NCBI GenBank assembly: GCA_016302725.1
Contig: JAEDNB010000081.1
Coordinates: 1 to 9,024 of the forward strand
Length of the DNA: 9,024 nt
From: Lentisphaeria bacterium
GTDB taxonomy: Bacteria > Verrucomicrobiota > Lentisphaeria > Oligosphaerales > Oligosphaeraceae
Direction of reading: 5' to 3'
A program made the translations under genes and the position numbers. This document shows, piece after piece, positions 1 to 6,442 of the stretch. The notes beneath the pieces were generated by a model. The model searched no databases, was not told the DNA's origin, and saw only the letters and a list, made by a program, of their open reading frames with translations. Each line of letters opens with the position of its first letter. Position 1 is the first letter of the stretch.

Positions 1-1
1 C

Positions 2-1018
2 GGGGCCTATTTCCATTATCGCCGCTGGCTCTCCCGGGAGAACTTTGACGTCGTGCAGCATTTGACCTTTGCCAACTGGGCCATGCCCAGCCTCTTTTTG
101 CGGGAGAAGGGGCCTTTGACCGTCTGGGGTCCCATTGGGGAGGTCCACACACCGGCGGTGATCCATCGGGCCCTGCCCGGGATGGTTCGTTTCCGGGACA
201 CCCTGCGGGCCTGGGGCATGTGGCTCTTCACCCACTGCGAGCCCTGCCGGGTGATGACCCCCCATTGGGCGGGGCTCCTTCTGGAGTCTGGCCACCTGGG
301 GGTGCCCAGCGGCTTTTCCCCCCGTTTCCGGGAAAAGCTCCTTTCCCATCCCCAGACGGGCATCAATCCCGACGAGCCGGAATATGGGCGTTGCGCCAGG
401 CAACGGAGTGCCGACGGCAAGGCGCGCCTCCTCATCTGCTCCGAATTCCTCCATTGGAAAGGCGTCACCTTCGCCTGCGAAATCTTCGGCAGGATCGCCT
501 CCCGGCGGCAGGACGTGGAACTGCACATCTATGGGAAGGGCCCCGAGGAAAAGGCCATGAGGAAAATCCTGGCCACCCATGGCGTCACCCAAAAGGCCCA
601 TTGGTTCGGATTTGTGGGAAAGCAGGAGATGCTCCAGGCCCTATCGGATGCCGACATCCTCCTCTATCCCTCGTACCATCATGGCCTGGCCACCCTGATT
701 CTCCAGGCCATGTGGGCAGGGCTTCCCATCGTGGCCATGCTGGACGACCCCGTGGCCCAAGTGGTCGCCCAGGGGGCGGGGGTCGTGGGACACGGGGAGA
801 CCATGGCCTCCCTCCTGGAGGACCTCACCCGGAAGACCCAAGAGCTCATCCAGGATTCCGCCCTGCGGCGCCGTTGCGGGGAGGCAGGGAAGCGTCTCAT
901 CCGGGAGGAGTATGCCTGGAGTGCCTCCGTGGGCCGTCTTTCCGCCCTTCTGGAGAGGGAAGTCCAGCGGCGACGGACAGGGAACTCCCCCTCCCTCCCT
1001 GCCCCCTCCCGCCGATAG
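2..1018 (+). CDS. GT4-like glycosyltransferase, 5' partial
   Basis: The reading frame is open from the first in-frame codon (base 2) to TAG at 1016-1018, giving 338 visible residues; the N-terminus lies outside the window. The visible start (FDVVQHLTFANW, then VWGPIGE) resembles the end of the N-terminal Rossmann domain of GT4 enzymes. The C-terminal donor-binding domain follows, with a SEFLHWKG strand-loop, an IYGKGPEE segment and the YPSYHHGLATLILQAMWAGLPIV region. Such enzymes transfer a sugar from a nucleotide donor to a growing glycan in the cytoplasm or at the inner membrane face. Oddity: at the usual E-x7-E position this protein has His (residue about 227) and Gln (about 235). The last residues, rich in Ser and Pro, are encoded by a pyrimidine tract that leads into the next gene 7 bp downstream. 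GT-B fold is fairly sure; donor and acceptor cannot be told. It may instead be an atypical or weakened enzyme. Confidence 0.85.
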   Translation, partial: GAYFHYRRWLSRENFDVVQHLTFANWAMPSLFLREKGPLTVWGPIGEVHTPAVIHRALPGMVRFRDTLRAWGMWLFTHCEPCRVMTPHWAGLLLESGHLGVPSGFSPRFREKLLSHPQTGINPDEPEYGRCARQRSADGKARLLICSEFLHWKGVTFACEIFGRIASRRQDVELHIYGKGPEEKAMRKILATHGVTQKAHWFGFVGKQEMLQALSDADILLYPSYHHGLATLILQAMWAGLPIVAMLDDPVAQVVAQGAGVVGHGETMASLLEDLTRKTQELIQDSALRRRCGEAGKRLIREEYAWSASVGRLSALLEREVQRRRTGNSPSLPAPSRR

Positions 1019-1025
1019 AATTCCC

Positions 1026-2342
1026 ATGCGCATCCTCCACTACTTTCTTGGTCCCCACCGGAAGGGCGGGCTGAACCGGTATGTCCGGGATTTGGCGCAA
1101 GCCCAGCGGATGGCGGGGCACGACGTCTTCCTCCTCTATCCGGCGGGGGGGGTGCGGATGCCCGCCTCGCCGAAACTGGGGCGCCATGGCGCCTACCTGG
1201 GGGTGCCGCTCTACCGTCTTCTGGGGGGGAAGGCCGTCCCCCTCCTGGAGGGGGTATGCCATCCGGACCTCATTCTTGCCCCGGGGCGCCTCCTTTCCCA
1301 GGAGCAGCGGGAGCGCTTCTGGAAGGAAGTCTCTCCGGAAATCCTTCACATCCACAGTTGGATGGGCTTTCCCGCCGAACTCCTGGAGACGGCAAAGGCC
1401 CAGGGTTGCCGGATTCTCTTCACCACCCACGACTACTACGGGCTCTGTCCCAGGGTCAATTTCGTCACCCCGGAGGGGCAGTACTGCACGGGGGGCGACG
1501 ACGCGCTCTGCACCCGTTGCAACGCAGGGGCGCCGGGGGAGCGGGCCCTGGCCCTTCGCAACTGCCAGGGGTTGCTTGCCCTCAATGGGCTGCTCCGCCC
1601 CTTCCTTCCCCTTCTCCAGCGCCGCCGGGGGTCTGCCGCCGGGCCCGTCCCGGGGGAGTCCTCCCCTCCCCTTCCCTACGGGGCCCTGCGCCAGTACTAC
1701 CTTTCCCTTTTGTCCCGATGTGACGGAATCCACTGCAACAGCCAAGTGGCCTGGAACAGGTATGGACAGTACCTTCCGGAGGAAAAATTCCATCTCCTTC
1801 CCATCACCCATGGTTCCCTGGAGTGGGCGCCTTGCATGAGGGAGCCCGAGGCGGGGTGCCTCCGCCTGGGCTTCAGCGGCCCGGAGGCACCCTTCAAGGG
1901 GCTTCCCATGCTCCTGGAGACCCTGGGCGCCCTGCCCCGGGGCAACTGGCGGCTGGAAATCTGGGGCACGGGAAAGACCCGCCAGGAGGGCCCCTTCCTG
2001 TGGCGGGGAAACTACCGCGACTACCGGAAGGCCTTCGCCTCCCTGGACCTCCTCATCGTCCCCTCCCTCTGGGACGAGACCTTTGGCTTCATCGTCCCGG
2101 AGGCCCTTTCCCAGGGAGTGCCGGTGCTTTGCTCCCGGCACGTGGGCGCCCAGAGCCTCCTGCCCCCTGAACTGGTCTTCCAGGACCAGGAGGACCTGGG
2201 GCGCCGGCTGGCCCGCTTCCTCTCCCATCCCGAGGAACTCGCCGCCCTCCGGCGGCGTCTGGTGGCCTCTCCCCCGCCCTTTCCCAGCCTTTCCCGGCAC
2301 CAAGAGGAGATGACGGCCCTCTACCGGGGGCTCCTCTCCTAA
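1026..2342 (+). CDS. GT4 glycosyltransferase with four-cysteine insert
   Basis: A 438-residue protein. I chose ATG 1026 because MRILHYFLGPHRKGGLNRYV is a classic GT-B N-terminus with a glycine-rich loop, whereas the frame upstream overlaps the previous gene. The N-terminal domain contains THDYYGLCPR followed by cysteines at residues 141, 154, 162 and 165 (C-x12-C-x7-C-x2-C), which could form a metal-binding or disulphide knuckle. The C-terminal donor domain contains VPSLWDETFGFIVPEALSQGVPV with a complete E-x7-E pair (E351, E359) expected to contact the nucleotide-sugar. No signal peptide or membrane segment is visible. It starts 7 bp after the upstream glycosyltransferase, so the two are probably co-transcribed. 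No Shine-Dalgarno precedes the start; a C/T-rich tract does. It probably adds one residue of the polysaccharide made by this locus; the sugar specificity cannot be read from sequence. Confidence 0.88.
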   Translation: MRILHYFLGPHRKGGLNRYVRDLAQAQRMAGHDVFLLYPAGGVRMPASPKLGRHGAYLGVPLYRLLGGKAVPLLEGVCHPDLILAPGRLLSQEQRERFWKEVSPEILHIHSWMGFPAELLETAKAQGCRILFTTHDYYGLCPRVNFVTPEGQYCTGGDDALCTRCNAGAPGERALALRNCQGLLALNGLLRPFLPLLQRRRGSAAGPVPGESSPPLPYGALRQYYLSLLSRCDGIHCNSQVAWNRYGQYLPEEKFHLLPITHGSLEWAPCMREPEAGCLRLGFSGPEAPFKGLPMLLETLGALPRGNWRLEIWGTGKTRQEGPFLWRGNYRDYRKAFASLDLLIVPSLWDETFGFIVPEALSQGVPVLCSRHVGAQSLLPPELVFQDQEDLGRRLARFLSHPEELAALRRRLVASPPPFPSLSRHQEEMTALYRGLLS

Positions 2343-2384
2343 TCCCCGGCCTCCCTTTCCGCCCTTTTTTCCGTCCTTTTTTGC
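2343..2384 (+). promoter_or_regulatory. pyrimidine-rich leader before the DUF1972 glycosyltransferase
   Basis: The 42-base gap between two glycosyltransferase genes is almost all C and T, with two T6 runs and very few purines. It contains no Shine-Dalgarno. An unstructured C/U-rich leader of this kind could be read by ribosomal protein S1; that role is inferred. No hairpin precedes the T runs, so it does not look like an intrinsic terminator. Confidence 0.45.
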
Positions 2385-3473
2385 ATGAAGAAAAAACTTG
2401 CCATCATCGGCATTGTCGGCCTTCCCTCCAACTACGGGGGCTTTGAGAGCTTTGCGGAGCAGCTGGTGCAACGGCTTTGGGACGACTACGAAGTGACCGT
2501 CTTCTGCCAGCGGAGCGCCTACCGGGAGCATTCCGGCACCTTCTGCGGCAAGGTGGCCCTGCGGTATCTTCCCTTCAAGGCCAACGGGATCTGGAGCATC
2601 CCCTACGACATGCTGGGGATGCTGAAGGCGTTGCGCTTCGCGGACACCCTGCTGGTGCTGGGAGTCAGCGGATGCGTCCTGCTTCCCCTCCTGCGGCTCC
2701 TTGGATGCCGGAAGCGGATTGTGGTGAACATCGACGGCATTGAATGGAAGCGTGCCAAGTGGTCTGGGTTCGCCCGCTGGTTCCTCCACTTCTCCGAGAA
2801 ATGCGCCGTCAAATACGCCGATGCCGTGGTGGGGGACAACCAGGTCATCGTGGACTATGTGAAGGAGGCCTACCGGCGTCCCTGCCACCTCCTGGAATAT
2901 GGGGCGGACGACACCGCGCCGGGGCAGGCTCCCGGGGAAGAGGCCCATGTGGCGCCCTCCCCCCTGGCGGGGGAGTTTGCCTTCGGGGTATGCCGCATCG
3001 AACCCGAGAACAATGTGCACCTGATCCTGGAGGCCTTTGGGGAGGGGGGGATGCCCATGCCCCTGGTAATGGTGGGCAACTGGCAGCGCAGCGACTACGG
3101 GCGCAGCCTCCGGGAGACCTATGGCTCCAGGCCCGGCATAACCCTGTTGGACCCCATCTACGACCAGGGGAAACTCAATGCCTACCGGGCGAACTGCGCC
3201 CTCTATCTCCACGGGCACTCCTGCGGCGGCACCAATCCCTCCCTGGTGGAGGCCATGTACCTCAACCTCCCCATCGCCGCCTTCGATTGCAATTTCAACC
3301 GGGAAACCACGGAAAACAAAGCCTTATATTTCTCCAGCGCCCAGGAACTGCGGAAGCACATCCGGGAGACCCCGCCGGAAGCGCGGAGGCGCATCGCCCA
3401 GGCCATGGGGGAAATCGCCCGGCGTCGCTATACCTGGAAACGCATTGCCCAAGGCTACGCAGACCTCTTCTGA
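2385..3473 (+). CDS. DUF1972-family glycosyltransferase, probable rhamnosyltransferase
   Basis: A 362-residue protein from ATG 2385 to TGA 3471-3473. The N-terminus IIGIVGLPSNYGGFESFAEQLV is the signature of the DUF1972 glycosyltransferase domain, found in capsule enzymes such as pneumococcal Cps2T/WchF, which transfer L-rhamnose. The central NIDGIEWKRAKW and VVGDNQVIVDYV segments and the C-terminal HGHSCGGTNPSLVEAM (E289), followed by AFDCNFNRETT, fit the same family. The family typically has Gly rather than Glu at the first E-x7-E position, as here (G281). The gene lies directly before a complete dTDP-L-rhamnose gene set, which supports L-rhamnose as donor; this is inference from family and context. 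The 42-bp gap before it is almost pure pyrimidine with T6 runs and no Shine-Dalgarno. Family assignment is strong, donor moderately sure, acceptor unknown. Confidence 0.87.
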   Translation: MKKKLAIIGIVGLPSNYGGFESFAEQLVQRLWDDYEVTVFCQRSAYREHSGTFCGKVALRYLPFKANGIWSIPYDMLGMLKALRFADTLLVLGVSGCVLLPLLRLLGCRKRIVVNIDGIEWKRAKWSGFARWFLHFSEKCAVKYADAVVGDNQVIVDYVKEAYRRPCHLLEYGADDTAPGQAPGEEAHVAPSPLAGEFAFGVCRIEPENNVHLILEAFGEGGMPMPLVMVGNWQRSDYGRSLRETYGSRPGITLLDPIYDQGKLNAYRANCALYLHGHSCGGTNPSLVEAMYLNLPIAAFDCNFNRETTENKALYFSSAQELRKHIRETPPEARRRIAQAMGEIARRRYTWKRIAQGYADLF

Positions 3474-3540
3474 CTCCAGCTCTTCCCCACGCCACATTCT
3501 TTCCCACACCCACACACCACAACAAGACTCCATCCTCCCC
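3474..3540 (+). promoter_or_regulatory. G-depleted leader of rfbB
   Basis: This 67-base gap is C/A/T with only about three G bases, in a genome that is otherwise rich in G and C. It has no Shine-Dalgarno before ATG 3541 and no convincing -10 or -35 boxes. It would be almost structureless as RNA. It may be an S1-type translation leader; no specific regulator site is seen. Confidence 0.4.
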
Positions 3541-4602
3541 ATGCCAAGGAAAGTCATCGTCACCGGAGGTGCCGGCTTCATCGGCTCGGCCCTGATTCGC
3601 CACCTCGTCAAACACGGCCTGGCCCAAGTCTGCAATCTGGACAAGCTGACCTATGCGGGAAATCTGGAGAGCCTGAAGGAAGTCTCCGGCTCCCCCCTCT
3701 ATGAATTCCGGCAGCTGGACATCTGCGACGAGGAGGGAGTGCGACGGCTCTTCCGGGAATTCCAGCCCGACGGCATCCTCCATCTGGCGGCGGAGAGCCA
3801 CGTGGACCGGAGCATTGACGACCCCCTCTGCTTCGTCCGCACCAATGTCCTGGGCACCGCCAACCTCCTCCAGTGCGCCCTGGAATACTGGCGGGGGCTT
3901 TCCCCGGAGCGCAAGGACGCCTTCCGCTTCCAGCACATCTCCACCGACGAGGTCTACGGCTCCCTGGGCAAGGAGGGGCTCTTCACCGAAAAGACCCCCT
4001 ACGACCCACGGAGTCCCTACTCCGCCAGCAAGGCCTCCAGCGACCACATGGTCCGGGCCTGGGGACATACCTTCGGCCTCCCCGTCCTCCTCTCCAACTG
4101 CTCCAACAACTACGGCCCCTACCACTTCCCCGAAAAGCTGATCCCCCTGGTGATTTTGAACGCCCTGGACGGCAAACCCCTCCCCATCTACGGAAAGGGG
4201 GACAACATCCGGGACTGGCTCTACGTGGAGGACCACGCCAAGGCCCTCTGGCTCATCCACACCAAGGGCGTGCCCGGGGAGACCTACAACATCGGAGGGC
4301 GCAACGAGCGCACCAACCTGGAGGTGGTCCAGACCGTCTGCCGCATCCTGGACCAGCTGCGTCCCAAGGCGGAGGGCTCCTACGCCGACCAGATCACCTT
4401 CGTGTCGGACCGTCCCGGCCACGACCAGCGCTACGCCATCGACGCCGACAAGCTGCGCCGGGAGCTGGGCTGGCGGCCGGAGCAATCCTTTGACACCGGC
4501 ATCCAGGAGACCGTGAAGTGGTATCTGGAGAACGACTGGTGGTGGAGGCCCATCCGGGAGAAGAAATACAGCGGAGAACGCCTGGGGCAGGGAGGAAAGT
4601 AG
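3541..4602 (+). CDS. rfbB: dTDP-glucose 4,6-dehydratase
   Basis: A 353-residue extended short-chain dehydrogenase, close to the usual RfbB/RmlB length of about 350. It converts dTDP-glucose to dTDP-4-keto-6-deoxyglucose, the second step of dTDP-L-rhamnose synthesis, with tightly bound NAD. Visible are the Rossmann loop GGAGFIG (residues 9-15), HLAAESHVDRSI (81-92), the catalytic STDEVYG (T135, D136, E137), and Y160-x3-K164 in SPYSASKASSDHM. SNCSNNYGPYHFPEKLIPL and the late RPGHDQRYAID segment are also strongly diagnostic. ATG 3541 was chosen because the dinucleotide loop follows immediately; the longer frame upstream overlaps the previous gene. The 67-base leader (3474-3540) is nearly free of G and has no Shine-Dalgarno. 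Its stop is two bases before the rfbA start, so the two genes are translationally coupled. Confidence 0.97.
   Translation: MPRKVIVTGGAGFIGSALIRHLVKHGLAQVCNLDKLTYAGNLESLKEVSGSPLYEFRQLDICDEEGVRRLFREFQPDGILHLAAESHVDRSIDDPLCFVRTNVLGTANLLQCALEYWRGLSPERKDAFRFQHISTDEVYGSLGKEGLFTEKTPYDPRSPYSASKASSDHMVRAWGHTFGLPVLLSNCSNNYGPYHFPEKLIPLVILNALDGKPLPIYGKGDNIRDWLYVEDHAKALWLIHTKGVPGETYNIGGRNERTNLEVVQTVCRILDQLRPKAEGSYADQITFVSDRPGHDQRYAIDADKLRRELGWRPEQSFDTGIQETVKWYLENDWWWRPIREKKYSGERLGQGGK
4591..4595 (+). promoter_or_regulatory. Shine-Dalgarno of rfbA
   Basis: GGAGG lies nine bases before ATG 4605, inside the last codons of rfbB. It fixes the rfbA start and contrasts with most other genes in the window, which have no such site. 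Confidence 0.85.
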
Positions 4603-4604
4603 CC

Positions 4605-5471
4605 ATGAAGGGAATCGTGCTCGCCGGCGGCGCCGGCACCCGTCTCCACCCCATCACCCGCGGGGTCTCCAAGCAGCTCCTGGGCGTCTATGACAAGCCC
4701 ATGGTCTACTACCCCATCTCCGTGCTGATGCTGGCGGGCATCCGGGAGATTCTCATCATCACCACCCCCGAAGACCAGGCCGCCTTCCAGCGGCTGCTGG
4801 GAAACGGCTCCTCCTTCGGGGTGGAATTCACCTACGCCGTCCAGCCCAAGCCCGAGGGATTGGCCCAGGCCTTCCTCATCGGGGAGGAGTTCATCGGGAA
4901 GGACTCCGTGGCCCTGGTGCTGGGGGACAACATCTTCTACGGGGCGGGATTGGGCAAGCTCTGCCAGCAGGCGGCCTCCCAGCCCTCCGGCGCCACCGTC
5001 TTCGGATACTACGTGCGGGACCCCCAGCGCTTCGGCGTGGTGGAGTTTGACGCCCAGGGAAAGGCCATCTCCATCGAGGAAAAGCCCCGGCAGCCAAAGT
5101 CCAACTACGCCGTCACCGGACTTTACTTCTACGACAACGACGTGGTGGAGATCGCCAAGCACATCCAGCCCTCCCCCCGGGGGGAACTGGAAATCACGAC
5201 GGTGAACAACGAATATCTCCGCCGGGGCACCCTGCGCGTCCAACGCCTGGGGCGGGGATACGCCTGGCTGGACACCGGCACCCACGACGCCATGCTGGAT
5301 GCCGCCAATTTCATCCGCACCATCGAGACCCGCCAGGGGCTCCAGGTGGCCTGCCTCCAGGAAATCGCCTACGAAAATGGCTGGATGACCAAGGAACAGG
5401 TCCGGGATAGCATCCAGGACCTCCTGAAAACCGAATATGGGCAATATCTGCAGAAGCTGTTGGAGGAATAA
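4605..5471 (+). CDS. rfbA: glucose-1-phosphate thymidylyltransferase
   Basis: A 288-residue nucleotidyltransferase, matching the usual RfbA/RmlA length (about 290). It joins dTTP and glucose-1-phosphate to give dTDP-glucose and pyrophosphate, the committed step of the pathway; end-product inhibition by dTDP-rhamnose is known for the family. Visible motifs are GGAGTRLHPIT (residues 8-18, nucleotide binding), KQLLGVYDKPMVYYP (23-37), YAVQPKPEGLAQAF (77-90), and LGDNIFYG with metal-binding D108. The later IEEKPRQPKSNYAVTGLYFYD and WLDTGTHDAML segments are typical. ATG 4605 follows rfbB's TAG by two bases and has a canonical GGAGG nine bases upstream. A longer in-frame start at 4518 would lie inside rfbB and is not needed. 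Confidence 0.97.
   Translation: MKGIVLAGGAGTRLHPITRGVSKQLLGVYDKPMVYYPISVLMLAGIREILIITTPEDQAAFQRLLGNGSSFGVEFTYAVQPKPEGLAQAFLIGEEFIGKDSVALVLGDNIFYGAGLGKLCQQAASQPSGATVFGYYVRDPQRFGVVEFDAQGKAISIEEKPRQPKSNYAVTGLYFYDNDVVEIAKHIQPSPRGELEITTVNNEYLRRGTLRVQRLGRGYAWLDTGTHDAMLDAANFIRTIETRQGLQVACLQEIAYENGWMTKEQVRDSIQDLLKTEYGQYLQKLLEE
5462..5466 (+). promoter_or_regulatory. Shine-Dalgarno of rfbC
   Basis: GGAGG lies eight bases before ATG 5475, within the last codons of rfbA. The two coupled genes share a near-identical context: GGAGG, a stop codon, then GCC before ATG. Confidence 0.85.
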
Positions 5472-5474
5472 GCC

Positions 5475-6026
5475 ATGAATGTCATCGAGACCGCACTCCC
5501 CGGGGTCCTCATCCTGGAACCCCGCGTCTTCGGAGACGCACGGGGATATTTCTTTGAAACCTGGCAGGAGGAGAACTACCGGAAGGCCGGCATCACCTGC
5601 CATTTCGTCCAGGACAACGAATCCAAGTCCTCCTTTGGCGTCCTGCGGGGGCTCCACTGGCAGGCCATGCCCTACACCCAGGCCAAGCTGGTCCGGGTGG
5701 TCCAGGGGGCCGTCCTGGATGTGGCCGTGGATGTCCGGAAGGACTCCCCCACCTTCGGTAAGCACGTGGCCGTGGAACTCTCCGCCGAAAACAAGCGGCA
5801 GCTCTTCATCCCCAGGGGATTCGCCCACGGCTTCGCCGTCTTGAGCCAGGAGGCCATCTTCGCCTACAAGTGCGACAATCTCTACCACCCCGAGGCGGAA
5901 CGGGGCATGAGGTTCGACGACCCCGCCCTGGCCATCGACTGGAGGGTCTCCCCCAAGGAATGGAACCTCTCCGAGAAGGACAAAAAACATCCCCCCCTGA
6001 ACCAAATCCAACCCCTGGAGATCTAA
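5475..6026 (+). CDS. rfbC: dTDP-4-dehydrorhamnose 3,5-epimerase
   Basis: A 183-residue cupin-fold protein of normal RfbC/RmlC length. It epimerises C3 and C5 of dTDP-4-keto-6-deoxyglucose to give dTDP-4-keto-L-rhamnose. Diagnostic segments are YFFETWQEENYRKAGI, FVQDNESKSSFGVLRGLHWQ with the catalytic histidine at H61, VRVVQGAVLDVAVDVRK, and FIPRGFAHGFAVLS. The AYKCDNLYHPEAERG region (Y131, Y137) carries the tyrosine expected to act as general acid. It begins three bases after rfbA's TAA and has GGAGG eight bases upstream, so it is coupled to rfbA. It ends in tandem stops, TAA then TAG. The next pathway gene, rfbD, comes only after a 416-bp block of repeats, an unusual break in this operon type. 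Confidence 0.96.
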   Translation: MNVIETALPGVLILEPRVFGDARGYFFETWQEENYRKAGITCHFVQDNESKSSFGVLRGLHWQAMPYTQAKLVRVVQGAVLDVAVDVRKDSPTFGKHVAVELSAENKRQLFIPRGFAHGFAVLSQEAIFAYKCDNLYHPEAERGMRFDDPALAIDWRVSPKEWNLSEKDKKHPPLNQIQPLEI

Positions 6027-6040
6027 TAGCCACTCGCAGA

Positions 6041-6142
6041 AACACGGAGTGCACGGAAGCGCCTACGGCGCGCACGGAGTGCACGGAGATTTTAAACACG
6101 GAGAGCACGGAAGCGCCTACGGCGCGCACGGAGTGCACAGAG
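6041..6142 (+). repeat. CACGGAG repeat array, two units (forward)
   Basis: Two 48-bp units at 6041-6088 and 6095-6142 differ at only two positions and are separated by ATTTTA. Each begins AACACGGAG, continues GCACGGAA, holds a small hairpin (GCGCC-TAC-GGCGC), and ends in CACGGAG or, in the second unit, CACAGAG. The array starts 15 bases after the rfbC stop and runs directly into the hairpin at 6143. It has no coding sense of its own, although one frame stays open and would read NTESTE/ECTE-type peptides. The same architecture recurs at 8813-8950. Confidence 0.92.
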
Positions 6143-6182
6143 GTTTGTCCCATGCTGCGCATGGCCCAAACTGGGGATATTT
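6143..6182 (+). other. terminal hairpin of the first repeat module
   Basis: The arms GTTTG..CCATGC and GCATGG..CAAAC (6143-6171) pair around a TGC loop, with a two-base mismatch in the middle. They are followed by TGGGGATATTTT. The right arm and tail closely match the hairpin at 8921-8962. The T run is short and interrupted, so as a terminator it would be weak; it is better described as the 3' part of the repeat module. Confidence 0.7.
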
Positions 6183-6208
6183 TACGATTGTGGAAACCTG
6201 AAATTTCC

Positions 6209-6236
6209 CGTCCGGGCGGGACGTGCGGGTAGCACG
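6209..6236. repeat. two adjoining small hairpins between facing arrays
   Basis: CGTCC-GGGCG-GGACG (6209-6223) and CGTGC-GGGTA-GCACG (6222-6236) are each perfect 5-bp stems with 5-base loops, sharing two bases. They sit in the only non-array stretch between the forward and reverse arrays and may be the terminal structure of the reverse array, but no close match elsewhere in the window supports this. Confidence 0.5.
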
Positions 6237-6245
6237 AACCGCCCC

Positions 6246-6408
6246 CTCCGTGGTCTCCGTGCCGCCCGCAGGGCGGTTTCCGTGCTCTCCGTGTTTAAAC
6301 TCCGTGGTCTCCGTGCCGCCCGCAGGGCGGTTTCCGTGCTCTCCGTGTTTTAAAATCTCCTTGCTCTCTGTGCGCCCGCGCTAGCGGGCCTTCTGTGCTC
6401 TCCGTGTT
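6246..6408 (-). repeat. CACGGAG repeat array, three units (reverse)
   Basis: Read on the minus strand, three units start with AACACGGAGAGCAC. The units at 6246-6295 and 6300-6349 are identical over 50 bp, with hairpin CCGCCC-TGC-GGGCGG. The unit at 6357-6408 is diverged, 52 bp, with hairpin GCCCGC-TAGC-GCGGGC. Spacers are short and A/T-only (4 and 7 bases). The array faces the forward array at 6041-6142 and ends 34 bases before the rfbD start. Together with that array it fills most of the 416 bases between rfbC and rfbD. I see no convincing promoter for rfbD within it. Confidence 0.92.
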
Positions 6409-6442
6409 TCCACAGAGCGCCATTTCCTCTGTTTTGACTCTT

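Noticed and set aside
53..55. GTG at 53 as the start of the first glycosyltransferase
   Set aside because: The frame is open to the left edge, and the residues before it (HYRRWLSRENFDV) continue the conserved domain, so the gene is cut by the window.
2343..2384. Intrinsic terminator in the T-rich gap
   Set aside because: The T6 runs are not preceded by a GC-rich inverted repeat.
897..3218. Very long open frame on the minus strand (773 codons)
   Set aside because: It lies antisense to two clear glycosyltransferase genes. Its translation is low in complexity (Gly, Pro, Glu, Val runs) with no recognisable domain, as expected from GC-rich coding DNA read backwards. The same holds for 4431-6011 and 7578-8897.
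4518..4604. Upstream ATG as rfbA start
   Set aside because: It would overlap rfbB by 85 bases and add a non-conserved N-terminus. ATG 4605 has an ideal Shine-Dalgarno and matches the family start.
5870..6232. Small protein read through the first repeat array (NTESTE-type peptides)
   Set aside because: The frame starts inside rfbC. The reverse array does not keep one frame across its units, and sequence differences track base pairing rather than codons. The same applies to 8792-8992.
6041..6408. CRISPR array
   Set aside because: Whole units are near-identical and the only spacers are 4-7 A/T bases. There are no unique 30-40 bp spacers and no cas genes.
6395..6442. Longer start for rfbD
   Set aside because: The 16 extra residues are translated from the repeat array, and the conserved RfbD N-terminus begins at 6443.
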